A program made the position numbers and the translations under genes. The notes under the pieces are model-generated. The model was not told the origin of the DNA and searched no databases. It worked only from the letters and a program-made list of their open reading frames with translations. A DNA stretch of 32,141 bases from Gammaproteobacteria bacterium (GTDB lineage Bacteria > Pseudomonadota > Gammaproteobacteria > Pseudomonadales > Halieaceae), in contig JAUIMF010000037.1 in the NCBI GenBank assembly GCA_030433415.1, positions 1 to 32,141 of the forward strand, given 5' to 3'. The number at the start of each line of letters is the position of its first letter. Positions within the stretch are counted from its first letter, which is position 1. Of this stretch, positions 8,502-17,152 are shown one piece after another.

Positions 8502-9782
8502 TCAATCGCTTTGCGGGGCCAGCACCTTACCTGGGCGACGCCATCGCGATTGATTAAGCAGAAAAAAGACCAGCGCGGAGAACAGGATGACATCGATCGC
8601 CGCGACACCGCTAATGCCAACTAGCCCCCGGTGTACAAGGAACCCGAATACGGCCGCACCGAGCCACGCTCCGACCGCTATAACCCAGGTGCGCGATAAC
8701 CAGGAATTCCCGACAGGGGAGCTGTCAGCCGTTTTGGCTGGTTCCAGCAAAAGGGCTTCGACCACATAGATTGCGCCGACGGGTGGAATGGTTATGCCCA
8801 GCAGCACGAGGAAGTTGATGAGATAGCTCTGGGCATCCACCAACCCCAGGCAAGTGCCAATTGTGCCGATAATGACTACAGCAACGCGATAATTCAGTCG
8901 CCCAATGACCGTGGCCGCCGATAGGCTGGACGAATAAAGACAGAGCACATTCGATGACCAGGCCCCGAGGAACAGCAGCGTAAAGGCCGGCAAGCCCAAT
9001 CCCATGGCGAGCATCAATCCGCGGAGATCCACCTGCTCCAAGGCCTGCCCTGGGATGGCCGCAAGAAACATCACCAGCGGAAATGAGATACCCAGCGCAA
9101 TAAAGGCAGCAGTCACCGCATGGGCGCAAGTGCAGGCGTGGCGACTGTAATCGGGCTGAATGATCACACCGGCAATATAAGAGCCGACCACCGCTGAAAT
9201 CGCTGAGGCAAAGCTCATAGGTGGCACATGCGCTAAGGGCAGCTCCCACGATGGGACGCTATCGATGCAGGTGAACGCCGCGTGGATCAAAAGAACAAGC
9301 ATGGCGGGTGTCATCCAGAGAGCCACCCTGTCGATGCCTCGAAACCCCGATGCCGTCACACCGACGATAGCTAGGCTACTGACAATAACGTAAACCGCAG
9401 GCGGGAAGGTCCAACCGTACAAAGTGGAGAATACAAACTCTGACAGGGCTCCCATGGTATTGGCGATGACCGCAAACCAGCCCAGCAGGCTCAGCGCGAT
9501 GAGCGAATTGACCAGTTTGGCGCCGTCGCCCCCAAAAGCCGTTTCGCAGAGCTGATACGTAGTACGCCGCGTGCGAGCACCCACGTAAGAAGTCAGAGAC
9601 CCAAAAACGGCAAGGATCTGACAACCCATAACAAATGCCAGTCCCGCCTTTTTCAGGCCGAGAGCCCCACCGATCTGCGCAGAAACGAGAAAGACCGCCA
9701 TGCCGATGGTGCCGCCAATGATGACGAATGCAATATGTAGGCCCGAAAGCGTGCCCTGGTCACCGACGGTCGGCGTCGACAT
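8502..9782 (-). CDS. NCS1-like permease (cytosine/hydantoin permease family)
   Basis: A 426-residue integral membrane protein with about 12 hydrophobic segments. The N-terminus GLHIAFVIIGGTIGMAVFLVSAQIGGALG resembles the first helix of CodB-type nucleobase:cation symporters, and VVGSYIAGVIIQPDYSRHA is the conserved PDYSR segment of the NCS1 family. NCS1 members carry cytosine, allantoin, hydantoins and similar small cyclic amides across the inner membrane. It lies 22 bases downstream of hyuB and 56 bases upstream of pepQ, so it is probably the inner-membrane importer for the substrate of this operon. The exact substrate cannot be read from the sequence. Confidence 0.82.
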   Translation of the reverse strand: MSTPTVGDQGTLSGLHIAFVIIGGTIGMAVFLVSAQIGGALGLKKAGLAFVMGCQILAVFGSLTSYVGARTRRTTYQLCETAFGGDGAKLVNSLIALSLLGWFAVIANTMGALSEFVFSTLYGWTFPPAVYVIVSSLAIVGVTASGFRGIDRVALWMTPAMLVLLIHAAFTCIDSVPSWELPLAHVPPMSFASAISAVVGSYIAGVIIQPDYSRHACTCAHAVTAAFIALGISFPLVMFLAAIPGQALEQVDLRGLMLAMGLGLPAFTLLFLGAWSSNVLCLYSSSLSAATVIGRLNYRVAVVIIGTIGTCLGLVDAQSYLINFLVLLGITIPPVGAIYVVEALLLEPAKTADSSPVGNSWLSRTWVIAVGAWLGAAVFGFLVHRGLVGISGVAAIDVILFSALVFFLLNQSRWRRPGKVLAPQSD

Positions 9783-9804
9783 GGTGGTCTCGTTCGCTTG
9801 CTAG

Positions 9805-11472
9805 TTAAGGTGTGAAACCATATACGTTACGGGCATGTTCCGGCGAGATATAACGGTCGAGCAGATCTTCACGGACGAGTTCCGGACTCCTTTCAGCGGG
9901 ATCTCCGTAGCCCCCACCACCGCCGGTCATGGACTTAATAACACTGCCAGCGGGCAGTTTGACGTCATTGACCTTAAGTCGCTCTATCGTCTCTTGCCCC
10001 GGACGCTGGATCGTGACGACGGGGGCCTTACCGGCGCCGCCACCAAACAATCCCCAGGCCGGTGTCTCGGACCGTTCGAACCACAACCACAAGGCGGCAT
10101 CAGACTCGACCAGGTACTCTCGATACGTTCCATTACCACCGCGGTATTTACCGGCCCCACCGGAGTCCTGCCTTATCCCGTAGCTAAGAATGCGCAACGG
10201 ATACTTGCTCTCAAATATCTCTATGGGAAGGTCCTTGAAACTACCATTAACGTTGTTGATCAGTGAGTTTGCTCCATCGCCCCCGTCGAAGGCACCCCAA
10301 CCACCGGTCGTCGGCTCGATCATGAGATAAAATTCATCATCATTGCGCGGGTCCGAGCCGGCGATCGTAATCACCATGGAATCTCCATAATGGGCACCGG
10401 CAGCGCGCTCAGGCATGACGTTGGCCAGCGCTTTGACGATGAGGTCAATGAGCAGGCCCAGGGGCGTGAAGTACCAGCCGCATGGCGCCGGCTCCTGTGC
10501 ATAGAAAATCGATCCCACGGGCGCCTGCACATCCAGGGCCTGGAAGGACCCGCCATTGGGCGGCACGTCTGAACAGATGAGCAGCTTGTAAGCTACGCGG
10601 GCCGCCGCCACGGTCTGGGTGATACCACAATTCACCGGTCCCGCCGCCTGATCCGCAGAACCGCTTAGGTCCACGGTCATACTGTCGCCCTCGACGCGGA
10701 CCGTAAGCCTTACCGGTACTGGGCCGTTACCCAGACCATCATCATCAATAGAACCCTCGGCGCTGTATTCACCATCCGGAAGTCCGGCGATGGCTTCACG
10801 CTCCTTTGCTTCCGTCTGCCGGAAAATTTCGTCCCGCGCCGCGCGAATAGTCTCGGCACCAAACCGGTCGAACAGGGCCTTGAGGCGCTGCTCGCCGGTG
10901 CGACCGGCCGCGATCTGGGCATTGAGGTCACCGATCGTCGAGTCCCCGAAACGGCTGTTCAAACGCAGTAGTTCGATCACGTCGTCACGGGCAACACCGC
11001 CGTCGTACAGGCGTGTCGGCCCCCAGCGGGTACCCTCCTGATAAATCTCCGTGGAGTCCACGGGCGTTCCTGGATCCTTGGCACCTACATCGAGCCAGTG
11101 TGCGCGACTGGCAGCGAAGCCCACCCGTTCGCCCTGCCAAAAGATCGGCATCACGATAGTCGAATCATTCAGGTGTGTGCCGGTCATGTAGGAGTCGTTC
11201 ATGTAGAAGACGTCGCCGTCCTTGAAGTAACCCCAACCGTACCGCTCGGCCATGATCTTGATGCATATCTCGAGATTACCCAGGAAAAGTGGCAGACCCA
11301 AAGACTGTCCGAGTACCTCGCCCTGCTCGTCAATAAGAGCGACGGAGCAGTCCTTGCCCTCGTAGATCACTGGGGTAAAGGCACTGCGGATCAGGGTCGC
11401 ATTCATATCACTGGCAATGGCCACAAAAGCGTTGCGAATGATTTCCGTAGTAATAGGGTCCACTGTACTCAT
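9805..11472 (-). CDS. hyuB: Hydantoinase/oxoprolinase subunit B
   Basis: A 555-residue HyuB-family subunit: DPITTEIIRNAFVAIASDMNATLIRSAFTPVIYEGKDCSVAL at the N-terminus, then GDVFYMNDSYMTGTHLNDSTIVMPIFWQGE, HWLDVGAKDPGT, and the glycine-rich C-terminal SGGAGKYRGGNGTYREY and MTGGGGGYGDP. With subunit A it forms an ATP-dependent amide-ring-opening enzyme; family members act on 5-oxoproline, N-methylhydantoin and related rings, and related acetone or acetophenone carboxylases share the fold. Its ATG overlaps the hyuA stop by 4 bases (ATGA), so the two are translationally coupled. It is cytoplasmic. The ring substrate is not predictable from sequence alone. Confidence 0.92.
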   Translation of the reverse strand: MSTVDPITTEIIRNAFVAIASDMNATLIRSAFTPVIYEGKDCSVALIDEQGEVLGQSLGLPLFLGNLEICIKIMAERYGWGYFKDGDVFYMNDSYMTGTHLNDSTIVMPIFWQGERVGFAASRAHWLDVGAKDPGTPVDSTEIYQEGTRWGPTRLYDGGVARDDVIELLRLNSRFGDSTIGDLNAQIAAGRTGEQRLKALFDRFGAETIRAARDEIFRQTEAKEREAIAGLPDGEYSAEGSIDDDGLGNGPVPVRLTVRVEGDSMTVDLSGSADQAAGPVNCGITQTVAAARVAYKLLICSDVPPNGGSFQALDVQAPVGSIFYAQEPAPCGWYFTPLGLLIDLIVKALANVMPERAAGAHYGDSMVITIAGSDPRNDDEFYLMIEPTTGGWGAFDGGDGANSLINNVNGSFKDLPIEIFESKYPLRILSYGIRQDSGGAGKYRGGNGTYREYLVESDAALWLWFERSETPAWGLFGGGAGKAPVVTIQRPGQETIERLKVNDVKLPAGSVIKSMTGGGGGYGDPAERSPELVREDLLDRYISPEHARNVYGFTP

Positions 11473-13493
11473 GCCTCAACTCCTCGGGTCAGCAGAAGAT
11501 TGCTGTCATCGTCTACGGTCAGGGTCCAGCCATCGGGAATAATCGTCGTGGCGCTCTGTTCTTCGATAATAGCGGGACCGGTAAAGCTGAAACCTATTGG
11601 CATGCGGTCGCGCCGCAGAATAGGTGTCGAGAGTTCCTTGCCGCGGAATACGGCCACCCGATCTCCAATGGTCGCATCGCTACCATCACCATCCACGACG
11701 ACTTTCTGCTCGTCGTACTTATTGAGTTCGCCGATAGCGGCAAGCCGCAAATTGACAAACTCAATCGGCGCACCGGGACTCGCATGACCGTGGCGCTGCT
11801 CATGTACCTTGTGGAAGTCCGCACTCAAATCGTCGATATTCAGGTCGTCGGACATCGCGATATTGATCGTATACTCCTGCCCTGAATAGCGCATATCGGC
11901 ACTGCGTGCATAGGCGATAGCAGATGCATCGATACCCTCCTGTATCACTGCTTCTCGTCCCTCCTCTTCCAGCCGGGCAAAAAGCTCTCCAAGCTCGTCA
12001 GCGGAGGCATCAGCCGCAGGGCGAAAGTAACTGGCGGTGCGGTCGTGACGGAGGTCTGTCTGCAGCATTCCCCAGGCGGAGAATGTCCCCGGGAATCGCG
12101 GAATAAGCACTTCGCGGATATCCAGCTCTTCTGCGAGGAAAACGGCTGCCATGGGGCCAGCACCACCAAAAGCCACAAGTGTGAACTCTCTGGGATCCAC
12201 ACCTTCACTCACCGTAATGGTGCGCATGGCGTCGGCCATCGCGGCGTTGGAGATAGCCAGAATCCCCTCCGCAAAAGCCGTTGCGTCCATACCAGCTTCA
12301 GCCGCCAGTCCTTCAATAGCCATGTTCGTGGCATCAACGTCGAGGGACATTTCACCGCTGAGTAGGGATTGGGCACCAAGTCTGCGCAGATAGAGGTTGG
12401 CGTCGGTTACCGTTGGCTCCGTACCTCCGTTGCCGTAACAGGCAGGGCCGGGTACCGAACCCGCACTTCGCGGACCTACACGGACCGCACCATCGTCCAG
12501 CCAGGCCACAGAGCCACCGCCCGTGCCGATAGTGCGGATATCCACGATGGACATGAGCAGGGGCAGTCCTTCAAGCTCTGTCTCGAGAGCCGTGTTCGCT
12601 TCGCCATCCACCACAAGACTGAGGTCAAATGAAGTCCCCCCCATGTCCACGCAGAGGAGATTCGGACGGTTCGTGCGCTTGGCGAGAGCGGCACCGGAGA
12701 TGGATCCCCCGACGGGGCCTGACAACAAGGTAAACACCGGCTTTTCACGAGCCGTATCAGCCGTGGTTACGCCGCCACTGGACTGCATTATGTGCACACC
12801 CGAAGTCATTCCGCGCTCGAGAAGCTGCTCCTGCAGGCTCAGCAGGTAGCGCTCAACCACCGGAGCCACATAGGCATTCATTACGGCTGACGAGGAGCGC
12901 TCGTATTCGCGCCACTCTCGAGCCACCTCGTGGGACAGGGAGATCGACACATCAGGCAATGCGGTACGAAGTATCTGGCGCGCCTGCAGTTCATGACTCG
13001 GGTAGGCATAACTGTGCAGCAAGCAGACTGCCACCGCGTTTATGCCTTCATTCCTTACCTTATCGATGATCGGCGCAAAGTCTTCTTCGTTGAGAGGCTC
13101 GATCTCACGGCCATCCCAGGCCAGGCGGCCACGCACCTCGTGAACGTCGCGACGCGGTACCAGCTGGTCTGGTTTGGTGTAGCGAAGATCGTAGAGGGCG
13201 TCGCGATTGCCGCGGGCAATCACGTAGCTGTCCCCTGCCCCCGAGGAAGCAATGAGAAGCACGCGTTCGCCCCGCCGCTCAAGGAAGGCATTTAGTCCAA
13301 CGGTCGTGCCGTGAACGAAATACTCCACGTCGGCCAGATCAGGAATAACATCCTTGATGCCGTTGATCACGCCCAGGGCGGGATTCTCCCGGGTTGTCGG
13401 CACCTTGTTGACAAACACCGGGGCATCGGAAGGCTCGATAACGATATCGGTGAACGTGCCACCGATATCGGCTGATACGTGATACTTGGTCAT
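11469..13493 (-). CDS. hyuA: Hydantoinase/oxoprolinase subunit A (ATP-binding)
   Basis: 674 residues from MTKYHVSADIGGTFTDIVIE. The ASKHA-type ATPase signatures are in place: ADIGGTFTDI near residue 8, HGTTVGLNAFLERRG near 70, DMGGTSFDLSLV near 290, IGTGGGSVAWLD, and FGGAGPMAAVFLAEEL near 450. The middle IMQSSGGVTTADTAREKPVFTLLSGPVGG is typical of HyuA. The longer ORF starting at 13568 would run into the receptor gene; the ATG at 13493 lies only 2 bases after its stop region, so transcription and translation are tight. It phosphorylates or activates the amide for hydrolysis together with subunit B. Confidence 0.93.
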   Translation of the reverse strand: MTKYHVSADIGGTFTDIVIEPSDAPVFVNKVPTTRENPALGVINGIKDVIPDLADVEYFVHGTTVGLNAFLERRGERVLLIASSGAGDSYVIARGNRDALYDLRYTKPDQLVPRRDVHEVRGRLAWDGREIEPLNEEDFAPIIDKVRNEGINAVAVCLLHSYAYPSHELQARQILRTALPDVSISLSHEVAREWREYERSSSAVMNAYVAPVVERYLLSLQEQLLERGMTSGVHIMQSSGGVTTADTAREKPVFTLLSGPVGGSISGAALAKRTNRPNLLCVDMGGTSFDLSLVVDGEANTALETELEGLPLLMSIVDIRTIGTGGGSVAWLDDGAVRVGPRSAGSVPGPACYGNGGTEPTVTDANLYLRRLGAQSLLSGEMSLDVDATNMAIEGLAAEAGMDATAFAEGILAISNAAMADAMRTITVSEGVDPREFTLVAFGGAGPMAAVFLAEELDIREVLIPRFPGTFSAWGMLQTDLRHDRTASYFRPAADASADELGELFARLEEEGREAVIQEGIDASAIAYARSADMRYSGQEYTINIAMSDDLNIDDLSADFHKVHEQRHGHASPGAPIEFVNLRLAAIGELNKYDEQKVVVDGDGSDATIGDRVAVFRGKELSTPILRRDRMPIGFSFTGPAIIEEQSATTIIPDGWTLTVDDDSNLLLTRGVEA

Positions 13494-13495
13494 GA

Positions 13496-15727
13496 TTAGA
13501 AGTTGTACCTCAGTCGTACGTTCCAGATGCTGCCCGGCGCCGCTGCAGAGAAACCACCAGACACCCATTCAGAGTTGTATTCCTCGTCCAGCGCGTTCTG
13601 AACCTGGCCAATGAGTGACCATTTGTCGTCAACAGAACTCAGACCCAGACGAATGCTGAGGAAGTCAAGCGGATCGCGCTCCGTAGAATTCTGTACGTCC
13701 CAGTACTGGGCACCTCGACGCTCATAGTCTACGCGGGCAAAGAAGTTCAGATTGGAGGAGCCGAGCGGCACCTCGTACTGGCCTCCGAGATTGTAGGTAT
13801 CCTCGGCAATGTACGGCGCATCGTTGCCAACTACGCTCGAATCTACCGCGTAGGCATCGATTTCACTGTCGGTGTAGCCCAGCGCGGCGTACAGGGTCAG
13901 GTTCTCCGACGCCAGATACTGCAGTTCAAACTCCCCGCCCTGCAGCGAAACTTCGTCGATGTTAGTAAGAATCTGGGCGCTGATAGCCCCTATGAATGAG
14001 AAGAAGTGTTGACCATCCACATCGGTTGTGAACAGCGCAGCCCCCAGGCGGAGGCGGTCATTGAAAAACTGCCCTTTGTAGCCGATCTCGAAGGATTCAC
14101 TCTCTTCCTGATCAACTACATCTGTAATGCCGATCAAACCGACAGACTCAGCCACATCCGAGATGCCGTTTTGGTTGAACTGTCCGCTGCGGAACCCCTT
14201 ACCCCAGGTGGCATACAGATTGTGTTCCTCCGACGGCTGGTACCGCAGCGTAATCTTGGGCTGCACCATGTCGAAGGTTTCTTCATTACGCGCACCGGGC
14301 TCACCGGCTGGAAACTGCAGCGGAGATATATCCTGCTGCCGCTCCTCTTCGTCATAGCGCAGCGCCAGCGAAAGTTCGAGCTGGTCCGTCAGATCGGCGT
14401 TCACCTGCCCGAAGACGGCCATGGCCGTGTTGCTGTTGTCATCAGCCAGGAAAGACGTCGTGGGATTGCGAGGATCGGTCGTGGGCTCGCGCTCCAAACG
14501 AATAATGCCAGCTCCCGTGTCAACGCCCGTGGACAGAGACACGAATCGATCCCACTCCAGATAGTAGGCACCCACCTCCCATCGAACTCGTTGATCGTCT
14601 GGGGAGCGGAAGCGCAACTCCTGACTCCAGGCTTCGATCTCAAAGAAGCCGGTCTGCGTGCCGTCAAACCCAAATAGCTCTGGTGCACTGCGTGCGTTGG
14701 TATACGGGAACTGGTCTGAGTCTGACCACTCTTCCAGGTCCGTAAAGCTGGTCGTGGATACCAAGGTGCCAAGCTCCGTGGTCCAGTCGACCTTGAGCGC
14801 AAAGTCATTCATATCGCGCTCGCCGTAATCCACGTTATTATCACGCACCGGCAGCACGTTGTTGGCATCAATGGGGCCCGTATCAGTGCCAAAGCCCGTT
14901 GCCGTTATGCCATCGTCGGCAATATTGACCGCCTGATATTGAAAACCGATGCCCCGACCCTTATGACGGGCAATATTTGCGCGCAGGTCGAACGACAATG
15001 AATCCGTGGGCTCGTAGATTAGGCGTCCGCGGAACACCGCATCCTCGAAGCGATCAGCAGGCTCGTTACGGGTAATATTGTCAAGGTAACCCTCACGATC
15101 GATGTAACGTGCGGATATCTGTCCGAAAAGCTCATCCTCTACCAGCGCACCACCGTAGGACCCTTCGACAAGGTACTCGTCACCGTCGCCAGCACCGACC
15201 GTGACGTAGCCCTCGGACTCATTGGCGGGACGCTTGGTATTGATGATGATTGCACCACCCGTCGCGTTACGCCCATAAATAGCACCCTGGGGACCCTTAA
15301 CAACTTCCACACTCTCAAGATCAAAAAGCTCCTGCCGAAATTGAATGCCGCTGAACTGCAGTACACCATCAACGACGGTCGCTACGGGAGACTCACCATT
15401 TCGTACTTGGGTGAGTCCGCGAATACTGAGAAAGCTCGTGCCAATACCTTGGGACGTTGCCAGCGTGACATTGGGCGTGAGACTGATGAAGTCCTCCATA
15501 CGCTGAACATTAGCGTCCTGGAGCACTTGTGCTGTAAAAGCCGTCACCGCGTAGGGTGCTTCAAGCAGACCCTCATCCCGCCGGCGCGCGGTTACGACGA
15601 CCTCTTCAAGCACCAGCGCGGATTCCTCCGTATCGGAAGACTGTGCCAGAACCGGCGAGCAGAGCCCTCCGGCAACCACGGCGATAAACACCGCTTCACT
15701 GAGTCGCTGCTTAGGAAATAGATTCAT
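13496..15727 (-). CDS. TonB-dependent outer-membrane receptor (first gene of the cluster operon)
   Basis: 743 residues from MNLFPKQRLSEAVF, with a signal peptide ending near VLAQSS. The plug domain follows: LEEVVVTARRRDEG (TonB-box-like), SFLSIRGL, VATVVDGVLQFSGIQF, LESVEVVKGPQGAIYGRNATGGAIIINTKRP, then a beta barrel ending in WNVRLRYNF with the C-terminal aromatic residue needed for outer-membrane insertion. I chose the ATG at 15727, preceded by AGAGAGG; an upstream extension of 40 codons has no signal-peptide character. It heads an operon with hyuA, hyuB, the permease and pepQ, so it most likely imports the same compound. Receptors of this style carry many organic substrates, not only siderophores. 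Confidence 0.92.
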   Translation of the reverse strand: MNLFPKQRLSEAVFIAVVAGGLCSPVLAQSSDTEESALVLEEVVVTARRRDEGLLEAPYAVTAFTAQVLQDANVQRMEDFISLTPNVTLATSQGIGTSFLSIRGLTQVRNGESPVATVVDGVLQFSGIQFRQELFDLESVEVVKGPQGAIYGRNATGGAIIINTKRPANESEGYVTVGAGDGDEYLVEGSYGGALVEDELFGQISARYIDREGYLDNITRNEPADRFEDAVFRGRLIYEPTDSLSFDLRANIARHKGRGIGFQYQAVNIADDGITATGFGTDTGPIDANNVLPVRDNNVDYGERDMNDFALKVDWTTELGTLVSTTSFTDLEEWSDSDQFPYTNARSAPELFGFDGTQTGFFEIEAWSQELRFRSPDDQRVRWEVGAYYLEWDRFVSLSTGVDTGAGIIRLEREPTTDPRNPTTSFLADDNSNTAMAVFGQVNADLTDQLELSLALRYDEEERQQDISPLQFPAGEPGARNEETFDMVQPKITLRYQPSEEHNLYATWGKGFRSGQFNQNGISDVAESVGLIGITDVVDQEESESFEIGYKGQFFNDRLRLGAALFTTDVDGQHFFSFIGAISAQILTNIDEVSLQGGEFELQYLASENLTLYAALGYTDSEIDAYAVDSSVVGNDAPYIAEDTYNLGGQYEVPLGSSNLNFFARVDYERRGAQYWDVQNSTERDPLDFLSIRLGLSSVDDKWSLIGQVQNALDEEYNSEWVSGGFSAAAPGSIWNVRLRYNF

Positions 15728-15740
15728 TCGAATGCCTCTC

Positions 15741-15815
15741 TTGTTCTGATCTCGTCTTCTTTGACCTGATCTCTGTTGACCTGACTGACGACAGCCCCTC
15801 GGCGCTTCGCGCCGA
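15741..15815 (-). promoter_or_regulatory. 5' leader of the receptor mRNA: hairpin and three direct repeats
   Basis: Two structures lie between the predicted promoter and the receptor start. A perfect 7-bp stem with a 3-base loop (TCGGCGC-TTC-GCGCCGA) is at 15799-15815. Three related repeats start at 15741, 15761 and 15776 (TTGTTCTGATCTC, TTGACCTGATCTC, TTGACCTGACTGA on the plus strand). Nothing here matches a riboswitch I know. They could be protein-binding repeats or a leader RNA controlling the operon. Confidence 0.4.
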
Positions 15816-15857
15816 ACACCCTCTCGGGCCTCCATGCAAGCGGACATGTCGAGACCT

Positions 15858-15886
15858 ACAATGGGTTAAAAATTGAAGCATGTCAA
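15858..15886 (-). promoter_or_regulatory. Predicted sigma-70 promoter of the receptor-hyuAB-permease-pepQ operon
   Basis: On the minus strand, a perfect -35 box TTGACA (plus 15881-15886) is followed by a 17-base spacer and a weak -10 box CATTGT (15858-15863). The strong -35 with a poor -10 suggests help from an activator. It would give a leader of about 120 bases. The surrounding DNA is the AT-rich divergent region shared with the XRE-cupin regulator gene. Confidence 0.45.
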
Positions 15887-15975
15887 AATGTTTTTCTTTA
15901 CTTAAATTTTATGTCGGCTATGATCCGCTCCAGACCAGAGAGGAGTAAGACGTCATCAAAGCCAAGAAACCAGCC

Positions 15976-16542
15976 ATGAAACGCTCCGTAGGCGCCCTGC
16001 TCAAGGCCAAGCGTCAGGAGTGCAAAATGACGCTTCAGGAACTGGCAGCGAAGGCTGAGCTATCCGCAAGCTTCATCTCGCAGGCAGAGCGTGGAAAAGC
16101 CACGCCATCGGTCGTGTCCCTCATCAACATCGCCCGCGCCCTGGACACAGATATCAATTACTTCATCTCACCACCGGCACCAGCATCGCTGGTCAGCCGT
16201 GCTGATGACCCCCAGTACCTGAATATCGACTCACCGGTTTCTTATCGTGTGCTGAACGCGAGTATTCCCAATCAGCGATTGAGCGCCTTATTGATGGAGA
16301 TACCTCCCGGCGTCGAGCTTCCTTCCGTGCACCGGGAGGAAGGCGAGGATATTTTCTACGTGATTAAGGGGCGCCTGGAGCAACACGTGGGCGACAAGTC
16401 CTTTCAGCTGAAGGCTGGGGACTGCGTCCATATCAACACCCAGTTGGACCACGACATCATTAATCGTGGAAAAACTAGCGCCAGTATCCTGTGGGTGGGC
16501 ACACCCAAGCTGCTTCCCAGCGCGGAAGATCAGGACGCCTGA
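15976..16542 (+). CDS. XRE-cupin transcriptional regulator
   Basis: 188 residues with an N-terminal XRE helix-turn-helix (about 8-62: LLKAKRQECKMTLQELAAKAELSASFISQAERGKATPSVVSLINIARAL) and a C-terminal cupin_2 sensor domain (about 110-180: MEIPPGVELPSVHREEGEDIFYVIKGRLEQHVGD and AGDCVHINTQLDHDIINRG). This architecture is typical of regulators of amino-acid and amine catabolic genes (PuuR-like). It lies divergent from the receptor operon and upstream of the cyclophilin, oxidoreductase and putA genes, and is the obvious candidate regulator of both, especially as PutA here has no DNA-binding domain. The best ribosome-binding site (AGGAG, 15941-15945) lies 30 bases before the ATG, so the true start may be elsewhere; only a rare ATC codon sits at good spacing. 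Confidence 0.92.
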   Translation: MKRSVGALLKAKRQECKMTLQELAAKAELSASFISQAERGKATPSVVSLINIARALDTDINYFISPPAPASLVSRADDPQYLNIDSPVSYRVLNASIPNQRLSALLMEIPPGVELPSVHREEGEDIFYVIKGRLEQHVGDKSFQLKAGDCVHINTQLDHDIINRGKTSASILWVGTPKLLPSAEDQDA

Positions 16543-16624
16543 ATTGGGTGATTCGGTATCAAGCCCGAGTGATTTTTGTGGTGCGGACGGAGCAAAACGC
16601 TTTCACGGCCGTTCCCTCGTCGTT

Positions 16625-17152
16625 ATGACTGAGCTGGGCTCATTCGAGATTGCGCTCCATGAGGCCGCCCGGGAGACCTGCGACTACTTTGCGTTGGCCG
16701 TTCAAGCTGGTGTGTTCCACAACGGCAGCGTTTTTCGCATCGTGTCCCGTGAGCAGCGAGGAAACGATGACGGCTGCCCCATCGATGTAGTACAGGTAGG
16801 CACCAAGAATGGGCTCTGCGAGGATCGTTCGATCGTCACGCACGAGCACAGCGCCCTCACACATATCCATCACCGGAAGTGGACCGCTTCGGCCGCGCGC
16901 TATGCACCGGGAGAGCTCTACCACAGCTTCTTCATCTGCCTGAAGGACGAGCCCGAGCTGGACTACGGCGGGAACCGACAACCCGACGGTCAGGGGTTTG
17001 CTGCCTTTGGGCAGGTGATCTCAGGTCATGAGGTCGTCGCTGCAATTTTCGATCGCGCTGAATCGTGCGATGAACTCGCTCGACCTATCCGCATAGAGAA
17101 CATCACCATCAAAAAGCCATCGGGAGTGAATCCATGCATAAAGCTTGGGTAA
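16625..17152 (+). CDS. Cyclophilin-type peptidyl-prolyl cis-trans isomerase
   Basis: About 175 residues: MTELGSFEIALHEAARETCDYFALAVQAGVFHNGSVFRIVSRE, then YHSFFICLKDEPELDYGGNRQPDGQGFAAFGQVISGHEVV. This is the cyclophilin pattern (the usual forms are VANFLxYVxxGxYDGxxFHRV and SxFFIxxxDxPxLD...FGxVxxGxDVV). The active-site Arg (VFRIV) and the FFI core are kept, while several substrate-pocket residues differ. No signal peptide, so it should be cytoplasmic. The start is uncertain: the ATG at 16625 has no good ribosome-binding site; an in-frame TTG at 16544, right after the regulator stop, would add 27 residues and allow coupling. The 3' end overlaps the next gene by 19 bases. A prolyl isomerase within a catabolic cluster is unusual. 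Confidence 0.78.
   Translation: MTELGSFEIALHEAARETCDYFALAVQAGVFHNGSVFRIVSREQRGNDDGCPIDVVQVGTKNGLCEDRSIVTHEHSALTHIHHRKWTASAARYAPGELYHSFFICLKDEPELDYGGNRQPDGQGFAAFGQVISGHEVVAAIFDRAESCDELARPIRIENITIKKPSGVNPCIKLG

Noticed and set aside
11098..11787. 229-codon plus-strand frame across the hyuA/hyuB junction
   Set aside because: Antisense to two conserved genes; no start signal and no protein-like features.
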